Translations under genes and position numbers: made by a program
Source of the DNA: Lutjanus erythropterus
Taxonomy: Eukaryota > Chordata > Actinopteri > Lutjaniformes > Lutjanidae
Assembly (NCBI GenBank): GCA_020091685.1
Contig: CM034607.1
Coordinates: forward strand, 9,235,465-9,299,464
DNA length: 64,000 nucleotides
Reading direction: 5' to 3'
Notes under the pieces: model-generated
Seen by the model: only the letters and a program-made list of their open reading frames with translations
Told to the model about the DNA's origin: nothing
Database searches by the model: none
Shown here: piece after piece, positions 1 to 10,948 of the stretch
Layout of the letters: every line of letters starts with the position of its first letter
Position numbering within the stretch: position 1 is the stretch's first letter

Positions 1-629
1 AAGTAGCTACAGGCTGGTTTTATGTAAAGCTAACTGAACCGCTGATATTTTAAAAAATATTTTAATTCATAGGCTGCTAAACAATTTTATCTTTAAAAAG
101 CAATATACTGAAAATAATTAACTTTGCTTCAGTGTGCAAATCAGTTTTCAGTGTCAGCAACAGAGCTTGAAACTTTGTTCAGGTCTAATTAATCCTTTTT
201 CTTTTGTAAGAAATTGCTTCGTCTCTACAGGACTACCAAAATATTTTGTTCAGTTTCAGCAGTAACTTATTCTCAAAGTTTGGATGCCCTTTTGGGTCTA
301 AAAATAAGCCCCACGATCCTAAAAATCCTCTCAAAGGCAGCTGACAGATTCACTAGAAGCCCTCTCTCCATGATTGTGTCTCCCTCTCTTGTCTGTTATG
401 TCTTGTTAGGTCTTTTATTTCATTTTTGTCCACCATGCTCGCGTGTGCTATGCATCGATGGATATATCAAGGAATCATCAAATGTTATTAACCTGTCCAT
501 TTGGTAGGTTGAGATCAGCCTTGTTGCTGAAAAGGCAGCACGCAATGACAATAATAAAATATAAAAAATAAAAATAAGTTTTTACGCCCCTCAAATGCAT
601 TAAAACTACAGTAACAAGCCTGTTTTAAA
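1..629. other. Unique AT-rich non-coding DNA
   Basis: No repeat family, splice-framed exon or motif cluster is recognised. The 97-codon open frame at 214-507 has no coding-like composition and is read as chance. Confidence 0.5.
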
Positions 630-770
630 AATGTAAGGAGTAGAAAGTACAGGTAATTGTGTATGTGTGTGCATGTAAAAAGTTGTCAGAAAAATAAATA
701 TTCAAGTAAATTACAAATACCAGAAAAATCTTCTTTAGTACACTAATGAAGTACCTGTACTTAGTTGGAA
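630..770. repeat. End fragment of an hAT-like dispersed repeat
   Basis: The stretch has the run of AAGTACAG, AAAAGTTGTCAG, AATAAAT and GAAGTACCTGTACTTAG phrases that I know from a very common fish repeat built of 'aagta' steps. Related pieces occur at 42640-42740 and 44874-45090. The other end and a target duplication are not visible, so only a fragment is claimed. Family assignment is from memory. Confidence 0.5.
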
Positions 771-1368
771 TTTAGGCTCTTGTCATCTTGTTGACGGCTG
801 TCTGAAGGGGGAACAGAAACGTCAAGGACATAAGTGCAATTTTGACCAAAGAAATTCAGTCGGAGGTGAGGCAGCAGCAAAATAATTTTTCTAACAACCA
901 ACATGTCGCTTAGGCTGTTCACTGATGCATGGAGCAAGTTAGGACATCCTCATCAGGAAAAACTGAAACATGCCGATCTTCAGTTGTTCACATTGCTTGG
1001 GGTTACAGTGGGAAGCAGTGTAAGAGTTGTGTTGTGATTCGCTTCAGTGACATGTGATAAATGTCACATGACTTTTGTAGTTATGTTAACCTGAAACATG
1101 GTTTTATCCTAAAGTTAACCAAGTAGTTTTAGTGCATAAATCTGACCCAACTGTGACCCTTTCACAGTGTTAATCACATGTTAAAAGGTTCTTTCATGGC
1201 GTTGAACGTGTTAAAAACGACAGATACAGCAGCCTGAGGATACCTTCTACTTCAGTATCAGACGCCGAGAGGCAGTGACATTTTGTTGGTATGTTATGAG
1301 TTTGGATGAGAACGTGTTTGCTGCTCTGGGTCAATCGACTCTCTGAAATTACTCTTCTGCTTCTTCAG
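771..1368. other. Unique non-coding DNA upstream of an exon-like segment
   Basis: A small inverted motif (GTGACATGTGATAAATGTCAC, near 1048-1068) is present. A 45-codon ATG frame starts at 903 but has no support. Nothing else is recognised. The last ~20 bases form the pyrimidine tract of the acceptor-like site at 1368. Confidence 0.4.
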
Positions 1369-1447
1369 ATTTGATGAAGCAGCTGTGGTCCAGTTTCTGC
1401 AGTGAAAGTCAAGTTCTTCGCTCCTTCTCAATATTGGGTGTACCAAG
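1369..1447 (+). other. Candidate internal exon (79 nt)
   Basis: The segment is framed by a strong acceptor-like site (pyrimidine-rich CTCTTCTGCTTCTTCAG ending at 1368) and a strong donor (AAG followed by GTATGT at 1448, then a T-run). Of the three forward frames only the one starting at 1371 is open throughout; it reads LMKQLWSSFCSESQVLRSFS and continues to GVP. The other two frames stop. Entry after two bases and exit with two bases left over would suit an internal coding exon, but the exon could equally belong to a long non-coding RNA. I do not recognise the peptide. No neighbouring exon could be paired with it, and matches of this quality can arise by chance in 64 kb. Confidence 0.25.
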
Positions 1448-2019
1448 GTATGTGTTTTTTTTCCTTCTTTTCATTCAGCCACTGATCACTGATGTTTATT
1501 ACATCTTTTTCGCTGTGGCATGATGTCTTTTTAGAAGCTGAATAATGAATTTCAGCTCCAAATTACTCACAATTTTGCATCGTTTATTCTCATCATTCTT
1601 GGTGCGTAAAGGCTTTTAGGCCCTAAGTTGTGATGGACAGGGTTAGGGTAAGGGGCTAGGGAATGCATTATGTTAATGACAGGTCCCCACGAGTACGCTA
1701 ATGTGTGTGTCAGTGTGTTTTTCTGGGTGCATGTGTTTATTATGCATGCCCTCTAGGCTCCATGAGTGTGTCAATAAGAGTTAAAGGACTCCAGAAGAAC
1801 AGATGATTCTCCAGGGTCTGCGATGACCCTCTGAGCTGAAATGCAAAGTGTGTTAGAGAGAGCTTTCACAAGCTATCAGTCAACGCGTGTGTTCGTGTCT
1901 ATGTGTGCAATACAAACATGCACTTTGGCCAATAAAGGCAACTTTGTTTTACCCTCTTGCATGCGTGTGGTCATGTCATTTTAAATGCAAGAGGCTCAGG
2001 GTGCACGCATGTGTGTAAA
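1448..2019. other. Non-coding DNA with degenerate TG-rich stretches
   Basis: The sequence contains irregular GTGTGT tracts (about 1700-1735 and 1886-1925) and otherwise unique sequence. No gene is supported. Confidence 0.4.
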
Positions 2020-2380
2020 AGAGAGTGTCGAGGCATTGGTATTCCATTGCCCTGAGCAATCCGTGGCCAAACAGATCCCATCGTGTTTGTATTAGGAGGC
2101 CAGATAGGCTTCATTCCCTCCAGGCCTGCTGCATGCTGATGCTCCTTTCAGCCAGTTTGGATGGATTACAGCATCCACTTCATGCTTTGGACCTGCGTTC
2201 GCGGCTCGTGGTGCTTTTGGAGGCTTGTTTGGATGCAGCCCCCCAGCATCGCTTCAGTGTCGGCTTTGTACGTGCCTCAGTGGTTTCGGGGACAACTGGC
2301 TCCATTGGCCTGAGAGCAGGATGTGATACAGTCTGTCAGCCAGGACTGAAATTGTTTGCTTATTTTGGGAAAGATACAGC
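2020..2380. promoter_or_regulatory. Unique mixed-composition block, possible conserved non-coding element
   Basis: This island has higher GC and complexity than its AT-rich flanks and no recognised repeat. A 124-codon frame runs through it (2025-2399), but its product is rich in Leu, Arg, Cys and His with no domain I recognise, and the region has no splice or promoter context. The regulatory call is inference from composition only. Confidence 0.2.
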
Positions 2381-3200
2381 AACTCAATTCGGGTGCTAAA
2401 TGCAGCAGTTTAACAACAAATAGAGGAAAAAGAGTAGCACTGAGAGAACCAGTTCATTTAACAGTTTATACACTGCATTTCACCAAACACACAGCACGTT
2501 CTTTGCTTATTTGTTTATTTGATAGGAACAGAGCATTTTAATGAACATCCACATCAAAATACTTGCTGGATTTTAGCAAGAATGCTAATTTACATCTGCA
2601 GGCTAGTCCCAAGGCAGGTAACAAAAACAGAAACATTACAAGTGACAATATTCAGATACAAATATACAGTACACAGGTTCAGAAAAGACAAAATTCATTG
2701 TACAATATGTCAAGTTAAAAGTGATCACAGCCCTGGTTTGCCACAGGCAGCAGATGTCTGCATTTGCTCTGCAGCATAAACATAGAAAAGATTAAAGGGA
2801 AACTACAGTTTATTACAACTTTGCTTGTTTTGTTTTTTTATGCTCCAACTGCCAATATGATAATATTGCACTCAGCAAAGTAATTTGCAATAAATAGGTC
2901 CAACGGGGCAACAAATATTAGCAGTGAGATGATCAAACACTTTGAAAACAAGACAGATTAGCTACCACATTATTTGGAAGTATAACTGGAAGTTGCTAAT
3001 AATCCTTAATTGATGAACAAGGAAACCATAAATGCAGTAGTTTGGATTGTCAGTCCACCATCTGCTTCAGTTTTCTCTTCTTTGGAGGGTTTTTTTTTTA
3101 ACTCTGTATGATCATCAGACTGCTTGTGCTTGTTGTACTATATGATCAGTGATTGAATAATCGACATATTAGTGGCAGTGATGCACTGGGAATTGTAGTT
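2381..3200. other. AT-rich unique non-coding DNA
   Basis: Nothing is recognised apart from short poly-T runs (for example near 3091). Short open frames here are uninformative. Confidence 0.4.
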
Positions 3201-3561
3201 AATAGGAGTTTTTCTTCTAAACACTTTATACAACTTAGAACATAGTTGCTGAAAACATGAAAAGACTGAGAACTATGTAGTACTGAATTGTGGAGTTAAA
3301 GCTTTAAACTGTTGATGTGCATAGTTTGTGTTCAGGATTGTTTGGGTGGACCTGAAACATGGGTTAGTGATGTGCTGTAGTCGTGGTCCCCCAAGACTAT
3401 TATAAGCTCCATGAACCAACATACAATGATACTGCCTCCCCCTCCCCCTCCCCTCACCCTCCCTAGTGGTGAGTTGTGAACGTACCTTCAGTGACTCTCT
3501 CAGTCCAAATCAGCCCAGCAGTTCACTTCAGCTCACTTCAGCTCCAACAACCCAACACAAC
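3201..3561. repeat. Dispersed repeat, copy 1 of a pair
   Basis: Base-by-base reading shows the same sequence, diverged but collinear, at 56859-57200. Shared landmarks in order are CTTCTAAACAC, ATAGTTGCTGAAAAC, GTACTGAATTGTGGAGTTA, GTGTTCAGGAT, GACCTGAAACATGG, GATGTGCTG, a C-rich TGCCTCC tract and TTCAGCTCACTTCAG. The two copies lie 53 kb apart in the same orientation, which points to an interspersed family. The superfamily is unknown because no terminal inverted repeats or coding scraps are evident. Confidence 0.7.
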
Positions 3562-5224
3562 GTCGTTGGAATAAAACTATTGTGACATGTGATGTTGTAG
3601 CAACCTACCAAGTGAAATTTCAGGGTGTCGTCTCCAGCACGTTGTTCGAAACATCACCAGTATGTTGCACTTTTTGGAGTTACAGGTAATGTTGAACAGA
3701 AGTTGCAAAAATACCATAGAATACCTGTTGTGTTGTAACATTTCAACATCAAACAGCAGTGTAATTAATTGTAACACTGTAACTGCAATGTTACAGTAAC
3801 ATTGATACAACGTCACAAATTATTGACTAATTGCGATGCTTCAGGGACATAGTGTGTTTGCAGGGACTGTACTATAGTCTTCTTTTGTAACTCATATTCT
3901 AATAAAATCAAGTCATCAATGGTAATTTGAAAAACACTACATAGTTTAACAGTCAAGTTGAACTTCACTGACTTTTAAGCATGATTAAAATGCATTTTGC
4001 TATTCTTCAGGTTGTCAAGTTCATATTGTGAATTAAATAGAATACAATAGGGTTTAGTCTGGATGTCGACTTAAAGGTGCTTTTAAACCTGTTAAGAAAT
4101 GCAGAAGCCGAGCGCTCACATGCACTAAATTCACTTTAGGGTGCTCTTAAAGATGAAAAGACACGTAACCAAAGAGCAAAGTTCTTTCTGCACTTTTGGA
4201 TAGACAATTTGCTTTAGAGCTAATTCTAAAGCAGCACCGCTTCTTGTGTTATTTCTGAGATAAAGTCATCAATAAATAATATAAAAGCGTGGTGTATTTT
4301 TTTGGTTGAGCAGCAAGAAAATGTGTTCACTTATGAATTTCCCTTCTGGTGTATTGAATTCCTCCATTCCTCTCATACTGATGAGACAGCTCAGACTTTC
4401 TGCAGACACTGGCAGAACCTGGAAGGAGATTACGACCTTTAGAGTGTACTTTTCGGGGTAAAAGCTACGGGGGAAAAAAGTATCCTGATATCCCTCTTCT
4501 CACTGAGATCTATAACCTGGATATAGGAAAAAAGTATGACTGCTTTTTAGCCAAATGAGATTTATTTTATATGGTGTTATAAGTACTACAGTGGCGTGTC
4601 TGCAACAGGAAAAGCAGGTCATATTCCTGGTAAAATATTCAGGCTTTTAGTGATGTATTCACACTCTCTTGTGTCAGTGCGGAGAGAAGAAGCTGTCACA
4701 CTGATCGCCTTAAACAATCTTCCTTTGGCCACTGTCATGTCTCATTGCATACTGAAATGTTGCAGGGTCCGTGTGTGTTGCTGCGTGTGTGTCAGTGTGC
4801 ATGTGTGCCGTTTGCAGTTTTGCAAAAATAGATGAGAGGTCGAGCATCCCTCAAATGCTTTGTTGACCTTGTTAAGCTTTTTCCTCTGCTCTCCCTCTGA
4901 CTCCGTCTCTGTCCTTTTGTCTCTCCCTGTTCCACCACGCTGACACAAAGTGGAAATGACAGTTTCCACTGGGTGTTTTCCTCTAATGGACGTTGTTCTC
5001 CGAGCATCCCTCCCCCAGAAGCTCTTCAGATTTGCACTGGTAATAGCCCTCTGCTCTGCAACCCATGTTTCATTTTTGTCTCCAGCTTTAATCTGGATAT
5101 CTACCTCTTTCATCTGGCCCCTGACTCCTGCTCATGAGTTTCTTACAAAGTGCAACCGTTGGCTCCTTTGTTTGGTTTGCTGTGCACAGCTAGGGAGGTT
5201 GGGATTTCTGTTTAACAAGTGTTT
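3562..5224. other. Mostly unique non-coding DNA
   Basis: 3560-3815 is rich in GTTGTA/TGTAAC words and looks like a decayed repeat. 4765-4810 is a degenerate TG tract. 4830-5060 is of mixed composition and probably unique. Open frames in this stretch overlap on opposite strands and carry no recognisable domain. Confidence 0.4.
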
Positions 5225-5455
5225 ATTTGTGCTCACCGAGGAGTCCAGCTACGAAAACAGAAAGCAGTGCGCGGGCCTCCTGGGAGAAGCCGAGCTCGCC
5301 AGATACAAGAATCACAAATCAGTGACGGAGAGGGAAATGTTGATGCCGTGGATCTTTTCAGACCTGCTCCGGGCCAACGGAGGGCCGGAGTTTACCTCGT
5401 CCAAGAGGATAAAAAGAGTTTTTATAACTTTAGGCGCGAAATAAGGTCATGTGTT
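5225..5455 (+). other. GC-richer island with a protein-like open frame, identity unknown
   Basis: The island contrasts with its flanks in GC content. The frame that ends at the TAA at 5442-5444 reads protein-like over its last ~70 codons, including ENRKQCAGLLGEAELARYKN and a following MPWIFSDLLRANGGPEF. A second frame is also open to 5479, which weakens the coding case. No clear donor or acceptor pair delimits an exon and I recognise no family. It may be a conserved non-coding element, an exon of a lineage-specific transcript, or chance. Confidence 0.2.
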
Positions 5456-5521
5456 GGCTGCCCATCTAGGAGCTGCTGACTGTCTGTAAATGTCTCTACC
5501 ATGTAAAGGAATTCAACTTAA

Positions 5522-5882
5522 AGGACCAGTCTGTAGGATTAGTGGTGAGGTTGTAGAATGCTAACAACTGAACACCTTTCCCCTCATCCTTTCCTTCCAA
5601 CGGTATAGGAGAGACTACAGGGTCCGCAAAAACATGAAAGGCCTTTTCTAAAGCAAGTGTTTGGTTTGTTTGTTCAGTCTTACTGTAGAAACGTCAAGAT
5701 TCAACATGGCGGCATCCATGAAAGAGGACCCATGCCCTCTGTAGATATAAATGACTCCTTTTTAGGTAACAAAAACACAACCATTCTTACGTTCAGGTGA
5801 TTATACACTGATGAAAACATACTTATGAATATCATATTCCATCTCTGCCAATAAATCCCCCTAAATTGTTCACGCTGGTCCT
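5522..5882. mobile_element. TTAA-flanked miniature inverted-repeat element (361 bp)
   Basis: The ends are inverted: AGGACCAGTCTGTAGGATT at the left, and CACGCTGGTCCT at the right, which reads AGGACCAGCGTG on the other strand. The element is bounded by TTAA at 5518-5521 and 5883-5886, as expected for piggyBac-type insertion. The interior contains a diagnostic TTATGAATATCATATTCCAT block. I know this family from memory as very abundant in percomorph genomes. A second, partly deleted copy lies at 13046-13311. No transposase is encoded, so it is non-autonomous. Confidence 0.75.
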
Positions 5883-5887
5883 TTAAA

Positions 5888-6128
5888 AGAATAGTTTGAC
5901 ATTTTGGGAAACCTGGGAACTTATTAGCCATCTTGCCATCAGTTAGACAAGAAGATTGATGACTGATGATTGATGATTGATGATTGATGATTGATGACTC
6001 ATGTCTTTACATCAAATGTGATGCTAGAGCCATGAAGCAATTAGCTTAGCTTAGTATGACTGGAAGCAGAGGGAAACAACTATAACCTAGCTTTCTTGAA
6101 TGTGACATGTAAAGACAGTGCGATTGTT
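5888..6128 (+). repeat. Common teleost dispersed repeat (TTTGACATTTTGGGAAA family), left part
   Basis: It begins with AGTTTGACATTTTGGGAAA and carries the usual GAAGATTGAT, GCTAGAGCCA and TTAGCTTAGCTTAG phrases. Copies or parts recur at 6741-6830 (antisense), 10916-11115 and 12952-13525. The local sequence includes an expanded 7-bp GATGATT repeat at 5962-5998. Confidence 0.65.
5962..5998. repeat. 7-bp GATGATT tandem repeat
   Basis: About five consecutive copies of GATGATT or TGATGAT lie inside the dispersed repeat, probably expanded from its native GAAGATTGAT motif. Confidence 0.85.
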
Positions 6129-6129
6129 G

Positions 6130-6665
6130 TTATAAGAACAGATAAAGCAAGATAAGATAAACCTTTATTAACCCCCACAGGGAAATTCAGGTGTCATAGC
6201 AGCAATGAGAGTGAGACACAGGAAAGGAACAATTAGAGATTATAGAAGCACAGGCAATAAACAAAGCAAGCAAGAATGATCCAATCAAGTGGAATAGAAT
6301 AATATGAATAAAAAGAAAATAACACAATATATATTGTAAGATAAAACTGAGCAGCTGGGCATGGAAATCTATAGTAGGTCTCTGAATGCATGACTTGTCA
6401 ACAGAAATATGTACAGGAGCAGAAATATGTACAGGCAATAAATAGAGTATATGAGTGTGGCTGAGTGGATGTATTAGTAAATGTGGAAATGCACTAGAAG
6501 TGCAGTACATGACAGACGGTGTAGACAGAGTAGGTCTTAAGGTTCACATGTGTGTGGGGGCCGCAGGGGGGTGTAAACCTTGACTGTGTACCATATGTAT
6601 AAAAAAAGTAGTGCAAACAGCATCCATGTGGATGGACATTGTAATGGAATAAAAGTGGTGCATTT
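6130..6665. repeat. LINE-3'-end-like dispersed repeat inserted between inverted repeat arms
   Basis: It starts with an AAGATAAGATAAACCTTTATT / CCCCACAGGGAAATTCAGGT signature, known to me as the head of a common fish repeat (ACTTTATTGATCCC..GGGAAATT). AT-rich sequence with ATGTACAGG repeats follows, then a TAGTGCAAA tail. It separates the sense repeat at 5888-6128 from the antisense piece at 6741-6830. Clade assignment is not possible here. Confidence 0.5.
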
Positions 6666-6740
6666 ATTCCTTCATGATTGTAGAAAAAATAATATTGCCA
6701 CTCAGATCTGTCACCAAGAGCTAGAGATTTGAAAGAGTCA

Positions 6741-6830
6741 GGCTAGCTGTTTCCCCCTACTTCCAGTTTTTATGCTAAGCTAAGCTAATCATCTCCTGGC
6801 TCTAGCTTCCTACTGTATCTAAGACATGCA
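6741..6830 (-). repeat. Antisense piece of the TTTGACATTTTGGGAAA family
   Basis: Its reverse complement contains AAGCTAGAGCCAGGAG, TTAGCTTAGCTTAGCAT and GGGGGAAACAGCTAGCC, matching 6030-6110 in the opposite orientation. Confidence 0.6.
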
Positions 6831-7335
6831 ATCAGAATCAGTCTTCGTACCTGCAAAATGAACAAGCTAAATTTCCAGAAATTATTATTTTTTTCTCTCT
6901 CTCAGCGTATCAAACTAATAAAGCAGTGTAAACATAAAACCACATCTCTGCCCATGTTGCATTAAGTCATCTCACCCTGACAGAAGTACAGCTGAGAAAG
7001 TATAGTTCTTTTATGTGTTTTTAATAGCTTTTGTTCTTCAATGGGGCTCAGTTACACAGATATGTCAGAAATAAAAAATGTTGGTTTTAGTTTCCCAGAA
7101 AGACGTATTAAGTTAGGCTATATCTATGATTTGATCGCATGCATTTATAATATAAATCTGTGGAAAACTTTTCAGCTGAATTGAGAAGTTATTAGATCAA
7201 AATCTGTGAGAGAGCTGTCTTCTCACCTAACACCTAAGGGTCAGTAACCTTGGTGACGTAATTTGATCGTGACCAAAACGATTCACATTGGAAACATTAC
7301 AACAATGTTCATTTATCATTTATGAAATGTTGCCC
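6831..7335. other. Unique AT-rich non-coding DNA
   Basis: No features are recognised. Confidence 0.4.
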
Positions 7336-7862
7336 AAGTCAGACAGTTCAAAGGATACTACCTGCTTGTATCTGCTTGTTTACTACAATGCTCTTCTGAA
7401 AGCTATTGATCAGTTACAGCTCATACAGAGCGGAGCAGCACACACTCTGATACAGACCAGAGAGCCTACATCACCCTGGCTCTTAAATCTTGGAATCAGA
7501 TCTTTTCCCCCATTTTATCTACTGGATATAGTTTCCTTCGATCCTTCAGTTCGGGCCAAAGAGCCTGTTTTTCCTAGAGGCTAGAACTAAAAATTATGGA
7601 CAGGCAACTTTTACTTTTAATGCCACTAAACTATGCAACACTCTGCCTGAGGTTTAACAGCAGACAACAAAATGCCAAAACATTTAACATTTTTCCTACA
7701 GGGGTTTTGCCTCTCAATTATTTTACCTTCTTCTTTAGTTTAAATGTATCCTGTTTTGTTGTTTTTATCCTTGTTTTTATTGCAAATGTCACAGTTATTT
7801 GGGACTTTGTGTTGCATTCAATGCCTGAATAGTGTATTAGAAATAAAGTTTATTAGATTATA
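7336..7862 (+). pseudogene. Decayed LINE fragment (L2/Maui-like), C-terminal coding end plus 3' UTR
   Basis: The frame at 7288-7584 includes YYNALLKAIDQLQLIQSGAA followed by HTLIQTREPTSPW. This matches the pattern I know from the C-terminus of fish L2/CR1-group reverse transcriptase proteins (DYCN-ALL..LQLVQNAAARLLTRT). A following CTATGCAACACTCTGCCTGAGG corresponds to the usual 'LWNSLP' region in another frame. The tail (GGGACTTTGTGTTGCATTCAAT, then AATAAAGTTTATTAGATTATAA) resembles an L2 3' UTR. Frames are broken and the 5' end is missing, so this is a dead, 5'-truncated copy. L2 rather than another clade is inference. Confidence 0.6.
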
Positions 7863-8600
7863 AAACTAAATCAAAACAACACCAGTTGTCCTGTGTACAA
7901 AAATACCTTTAAAAAATGGCTCAAATCATGATATAATTCAGTGTACACCTATGACAAGACTTTGGTTGTTGTGTATTTATGCCTGCAGATTGTGTCACCT
8001 TAATACCACCTGAAATTACCAAAAAAAGCATGAGCAGTCATACAAAAACATATAAGTGAACAGAAAATCAGAATGTGTGTGAAGTGTTGTCACACTTGTG
8101 TGACACTCCCATAGAGGTGGCTTCACTCACTTTATGACTATAAGCAGCTATTCCAGCTTAGTGTACAGTACCTCCACTATTCACTGACATATTGTGACAG
8201 TGTTGGATGGAGAAGAGACAACAAGCAGAGTTTCACTCTGTCATTGGGAAGCCTATAGGAGCATTACTGCCGCTCAGTCAGTGGACAGCCCAAATTAATT
8301 CCACATATACACAGTGGACATTATGGATTACTCCGTATGACATGTTGTCATGTTGGATTAGTGTTATGAGTCCACCAGATTCTCACTTCACTTCCAGGAA
8401 CAGCACCGCTAGACTGAGCCACCGGGAGCCAATCGGTCACATCTATGTTGAAGATTCCCTACAGCGCCAATACAAAGTGAGTCACTGCATTGCAGTGAGT
8501 TTCACTGTGGACTGTTTGTGTTAGACCGTTTTCCTGTCGCCACCATGGAAGGAGTGCAGATGTATGTGATTATGGGACTCCAAACTTTCCTCAGTGAGCC
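7863..8600. other. Unique non-coding DNA
   Basis: A 105-codon frame (8207-8524) has no recognisable domain and no splice context. Nothing else is identified. Confidence 0.4.
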
Positions 8601-8992
8601 ACTTCAACTTCAGTTTCCAAGAAGAAAAGAAAGAAAACTTCAACTTTGATTTCTAGCTGAGAAAACTTTAACTTCAATTTCCTAGTGAGAAAACTTCAAC
8701 TTTGATTTTAAACTGAGAAAAAATCAACTTTGATTCATAACTTCATAAACTTCAACTTCAATTTCCTAGTGAGAAAACTTCAACTTTGATTTTAAACTGA
8801 GAAAAAAATCAACTTTGATTCATAACTTCATAAACTTCAACTTCAATTTCCAACTGAGAAAACTTTAACTTCAGTTTCCAACAGTATAAACTACAACCTC
8901 GATTTCTAACTGAGAAAAGTTCAACATTAATTTCTAGTTCAATACCCGTCCAAGAAAAATTGGACTTTGATTTCAAAGTCAAAGTTTGAACT
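8601..8992. repeat. Minisatellite built on AACTTCAACTTTGATTT / CTGAGAAA units
   Basis: A ~27-32 bp unit alternating AACTTCAACTT(T/C)(G/A)ATTT with (C/A)TGAGAAAA repeats across ~390 bp. A higher-order period is visible: the block beginning AACTT(T/C)AACTTCAATTTCC recurs at 8664, 8748 and 8833, spaced 84-85 bp. Outer units are diverged and central ones nearly identical, as expected for unequal exchange in the middle of an array. Confidence 0.85.
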
Positions 8993-10780
8993 TGCTAAGC
9001 ATGACTACCATAGCTTATAATGGTAACTGCATAAAAAAGCCTTTGTTTGGCTGTTTGATGTGATATACTAATAACCAGGTAACCATATTCACCCAGTTCA
9101 TACTGATAGCGTAGATGTAGAGATGTAGTTTCTCTCTCTTGATATAAATGGCACTGAGGTTTATTGTTTAGTTTTGTGGACTGCATAGACCACCAATAAG
9201 CTGAATGTCCTCATAATTAGTGGCAAAAAGTTTCCATGAATGCAGCTCCAAAGACATCGCAGTTGCTGGATCAGAGACACATGCAACACAAAAACAGCTA
9301 AATTATTTAATGTGGTAAGCAGGGCTGTGAATCATGATAACACAGGGCCTACCAAACACAGACAAACAGCATGAGAAAAAAGAAATGTTGATGCTCTCCA
9401 ACAGGGATAGACAACCACATTAAACAGGCCGGCTACAAAACACTGCAGCTGGAAAGCACAAATCCTGGACACCTGAGTAACAGAAAAACTGGGGTAAACA
9501 TATTTAACGGGTCCCATAATTTTAACTATCTGTAATGTGGCAGACATCTACTGAGAGTCACTGGGTCTGATAATTGTCCTATATTGTTACATAATAAACA
9601 GCAATATGATGCAAATAATTGCTTCATATATCTCTCCTTATTCCAAGAAGATAATTGCTTCATATATATTGTGAAACAAATTCAGCATTGCTTTCGTGAA
9701 CAGCAGGGGAAGTCAAACACCTTTCTATTACCTCAATTACATTAATCGTGAGTCGATTTCCACAGACTTCAAAAGAGAAGCGAGGACGTTCCCTTTTCTC
9801 ATAGGCTCAGAATTACACCACATGCTGTTCACTGCAAGGTAATGATGATCTTGACTTTCCAAATATAAAAAGACTGCCAACAGGGCACCGTAACTAATTT
9901 AGCCGAGCTTATGGATCAGAAACCTCTGTAAGATGCTGCATCACTATATTACTGCGGATGTAAATGCACCCCACCCAAACAGTTTACTGCAGGACTGAGC
10001 ACAGGTCTTTTTGGTTTTGTACACATGGACACCTATGGACAAAGTAATTATTATTGTATTAGCTTAATGTTATCTAGTTAAGTTTCCATCTTGATATAAA
10101 GTATCAGAGTTCCACCCAAACAGCTTTGGCAGTGGGGCAGCTATTGTTTGCAAGCTAGACCATGTTAGCCTAGTTAGCCTGAGATGTCATTTAGATCTTC
10201 TATTATTTGGGAGCCTTGTGGTTTTCTGGTAAGTTTCAGCAACACTGGATAAAGAATGAAACAAAGAAAACTACATACCAAACTGTTGAACTTAAGTTGG
10301 ATATTAGTATGTGTGATAATGTCTTCACAAAGTAAGATAATTACCCACTACATTACTTACAACATGTTACACAGCCCCAAGTATTCCAAATCACATATTT
10401 TGTATTTAACACATGCAGAACTTTAAAACAACACAGTACCTATGGTTTAGCAAGCTTATATTCTACATTTTGAAGTTAGTTAGTTAGTTAGCCTGACTCT
10501 AAACAATATAGGTACAGCCTAATGGAGGTGGCTACGGTGTTGATATGTTCTGGTTGAGACACATCTACTTTAAAAGCAATATAACTTCTGTAATAAACTC
10601 TGTAATAAAACCAGAACACGTCAGTACATGTTGGGTTTTATAAGGATAAGGATAAGGACAGTAACAAGTCTTTTTCAACACAACATGATATTAAATTTGT
10701 AAATTAAGGTCTAATTTTGAGTAAAATACATGATAAAGCAGGGTCTGCTTTAGGGCAGGGCTACTTGACTGATGAAGTGG
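8993..10780. other. Long unique AT-rich non-coding stretch
   Basis: It contains a short direct repeat (AATTGCTTCATATAT near 9618 and 9652), a GTTA tetranucleotide run near 10475-10490, and a small AAGGAT run near 10644. No gene, mobile element or motif cluster is supported. Confidence 0.4.
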
Positions 10781-10948
10781 CTACCAAGGAGTGTCCTCGA
10801 GTTCAGGAAAGAAGTGTAGCAGGTTGTCCAAAACATGGTCCAAGATGGCATCAACCGTGATGGTAAACTTGGTTTCAAAACGGTTGTCCATATACCAGTA
10901 GGAGACATCATGGTAGGTTTGAAACAGTGGGAAAAACATAGATGGCTT
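10781..10948 (-). pseudogene. Coding-like orphan segment on the minus strand, identity unknown
   Basis: On the minus strand a frame runs without a stop from 10948 to the TAG at 10783-10781. It includes YHDVSYWYMDNRFETKFTIT, then VDAILDHVLDNLLHFFPELE and DTPW. The codons look like real coding sequence (many G-, A- or N-Y-type codons), and an amphipathic helix is predicted by eye in the second half. The first ~11 residues (10948-10916) fall in sequence that aligns with the flanking dispersed repeat, so any gene piece is fused to a repeat. A CAAGCAG acceptor-like site precedes it. No start codon or upstream exon can be assigned. It could be a terminal exon, a retrotransposed or shuffled exon, or a transposon-derived scrap. 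I do not recognise the family. Confidence 0.3.

Noticed and set aside
2025-2399. 124-codon frame
   Set aside because: No recognisable domain, no codon signature and no exon context.
7288-7584. Possible host gene exon
   Set aside because: The peptide matches the C-terminal pattern of an L2-like LINE protein and is followed by a LINE-like 3' UTR.
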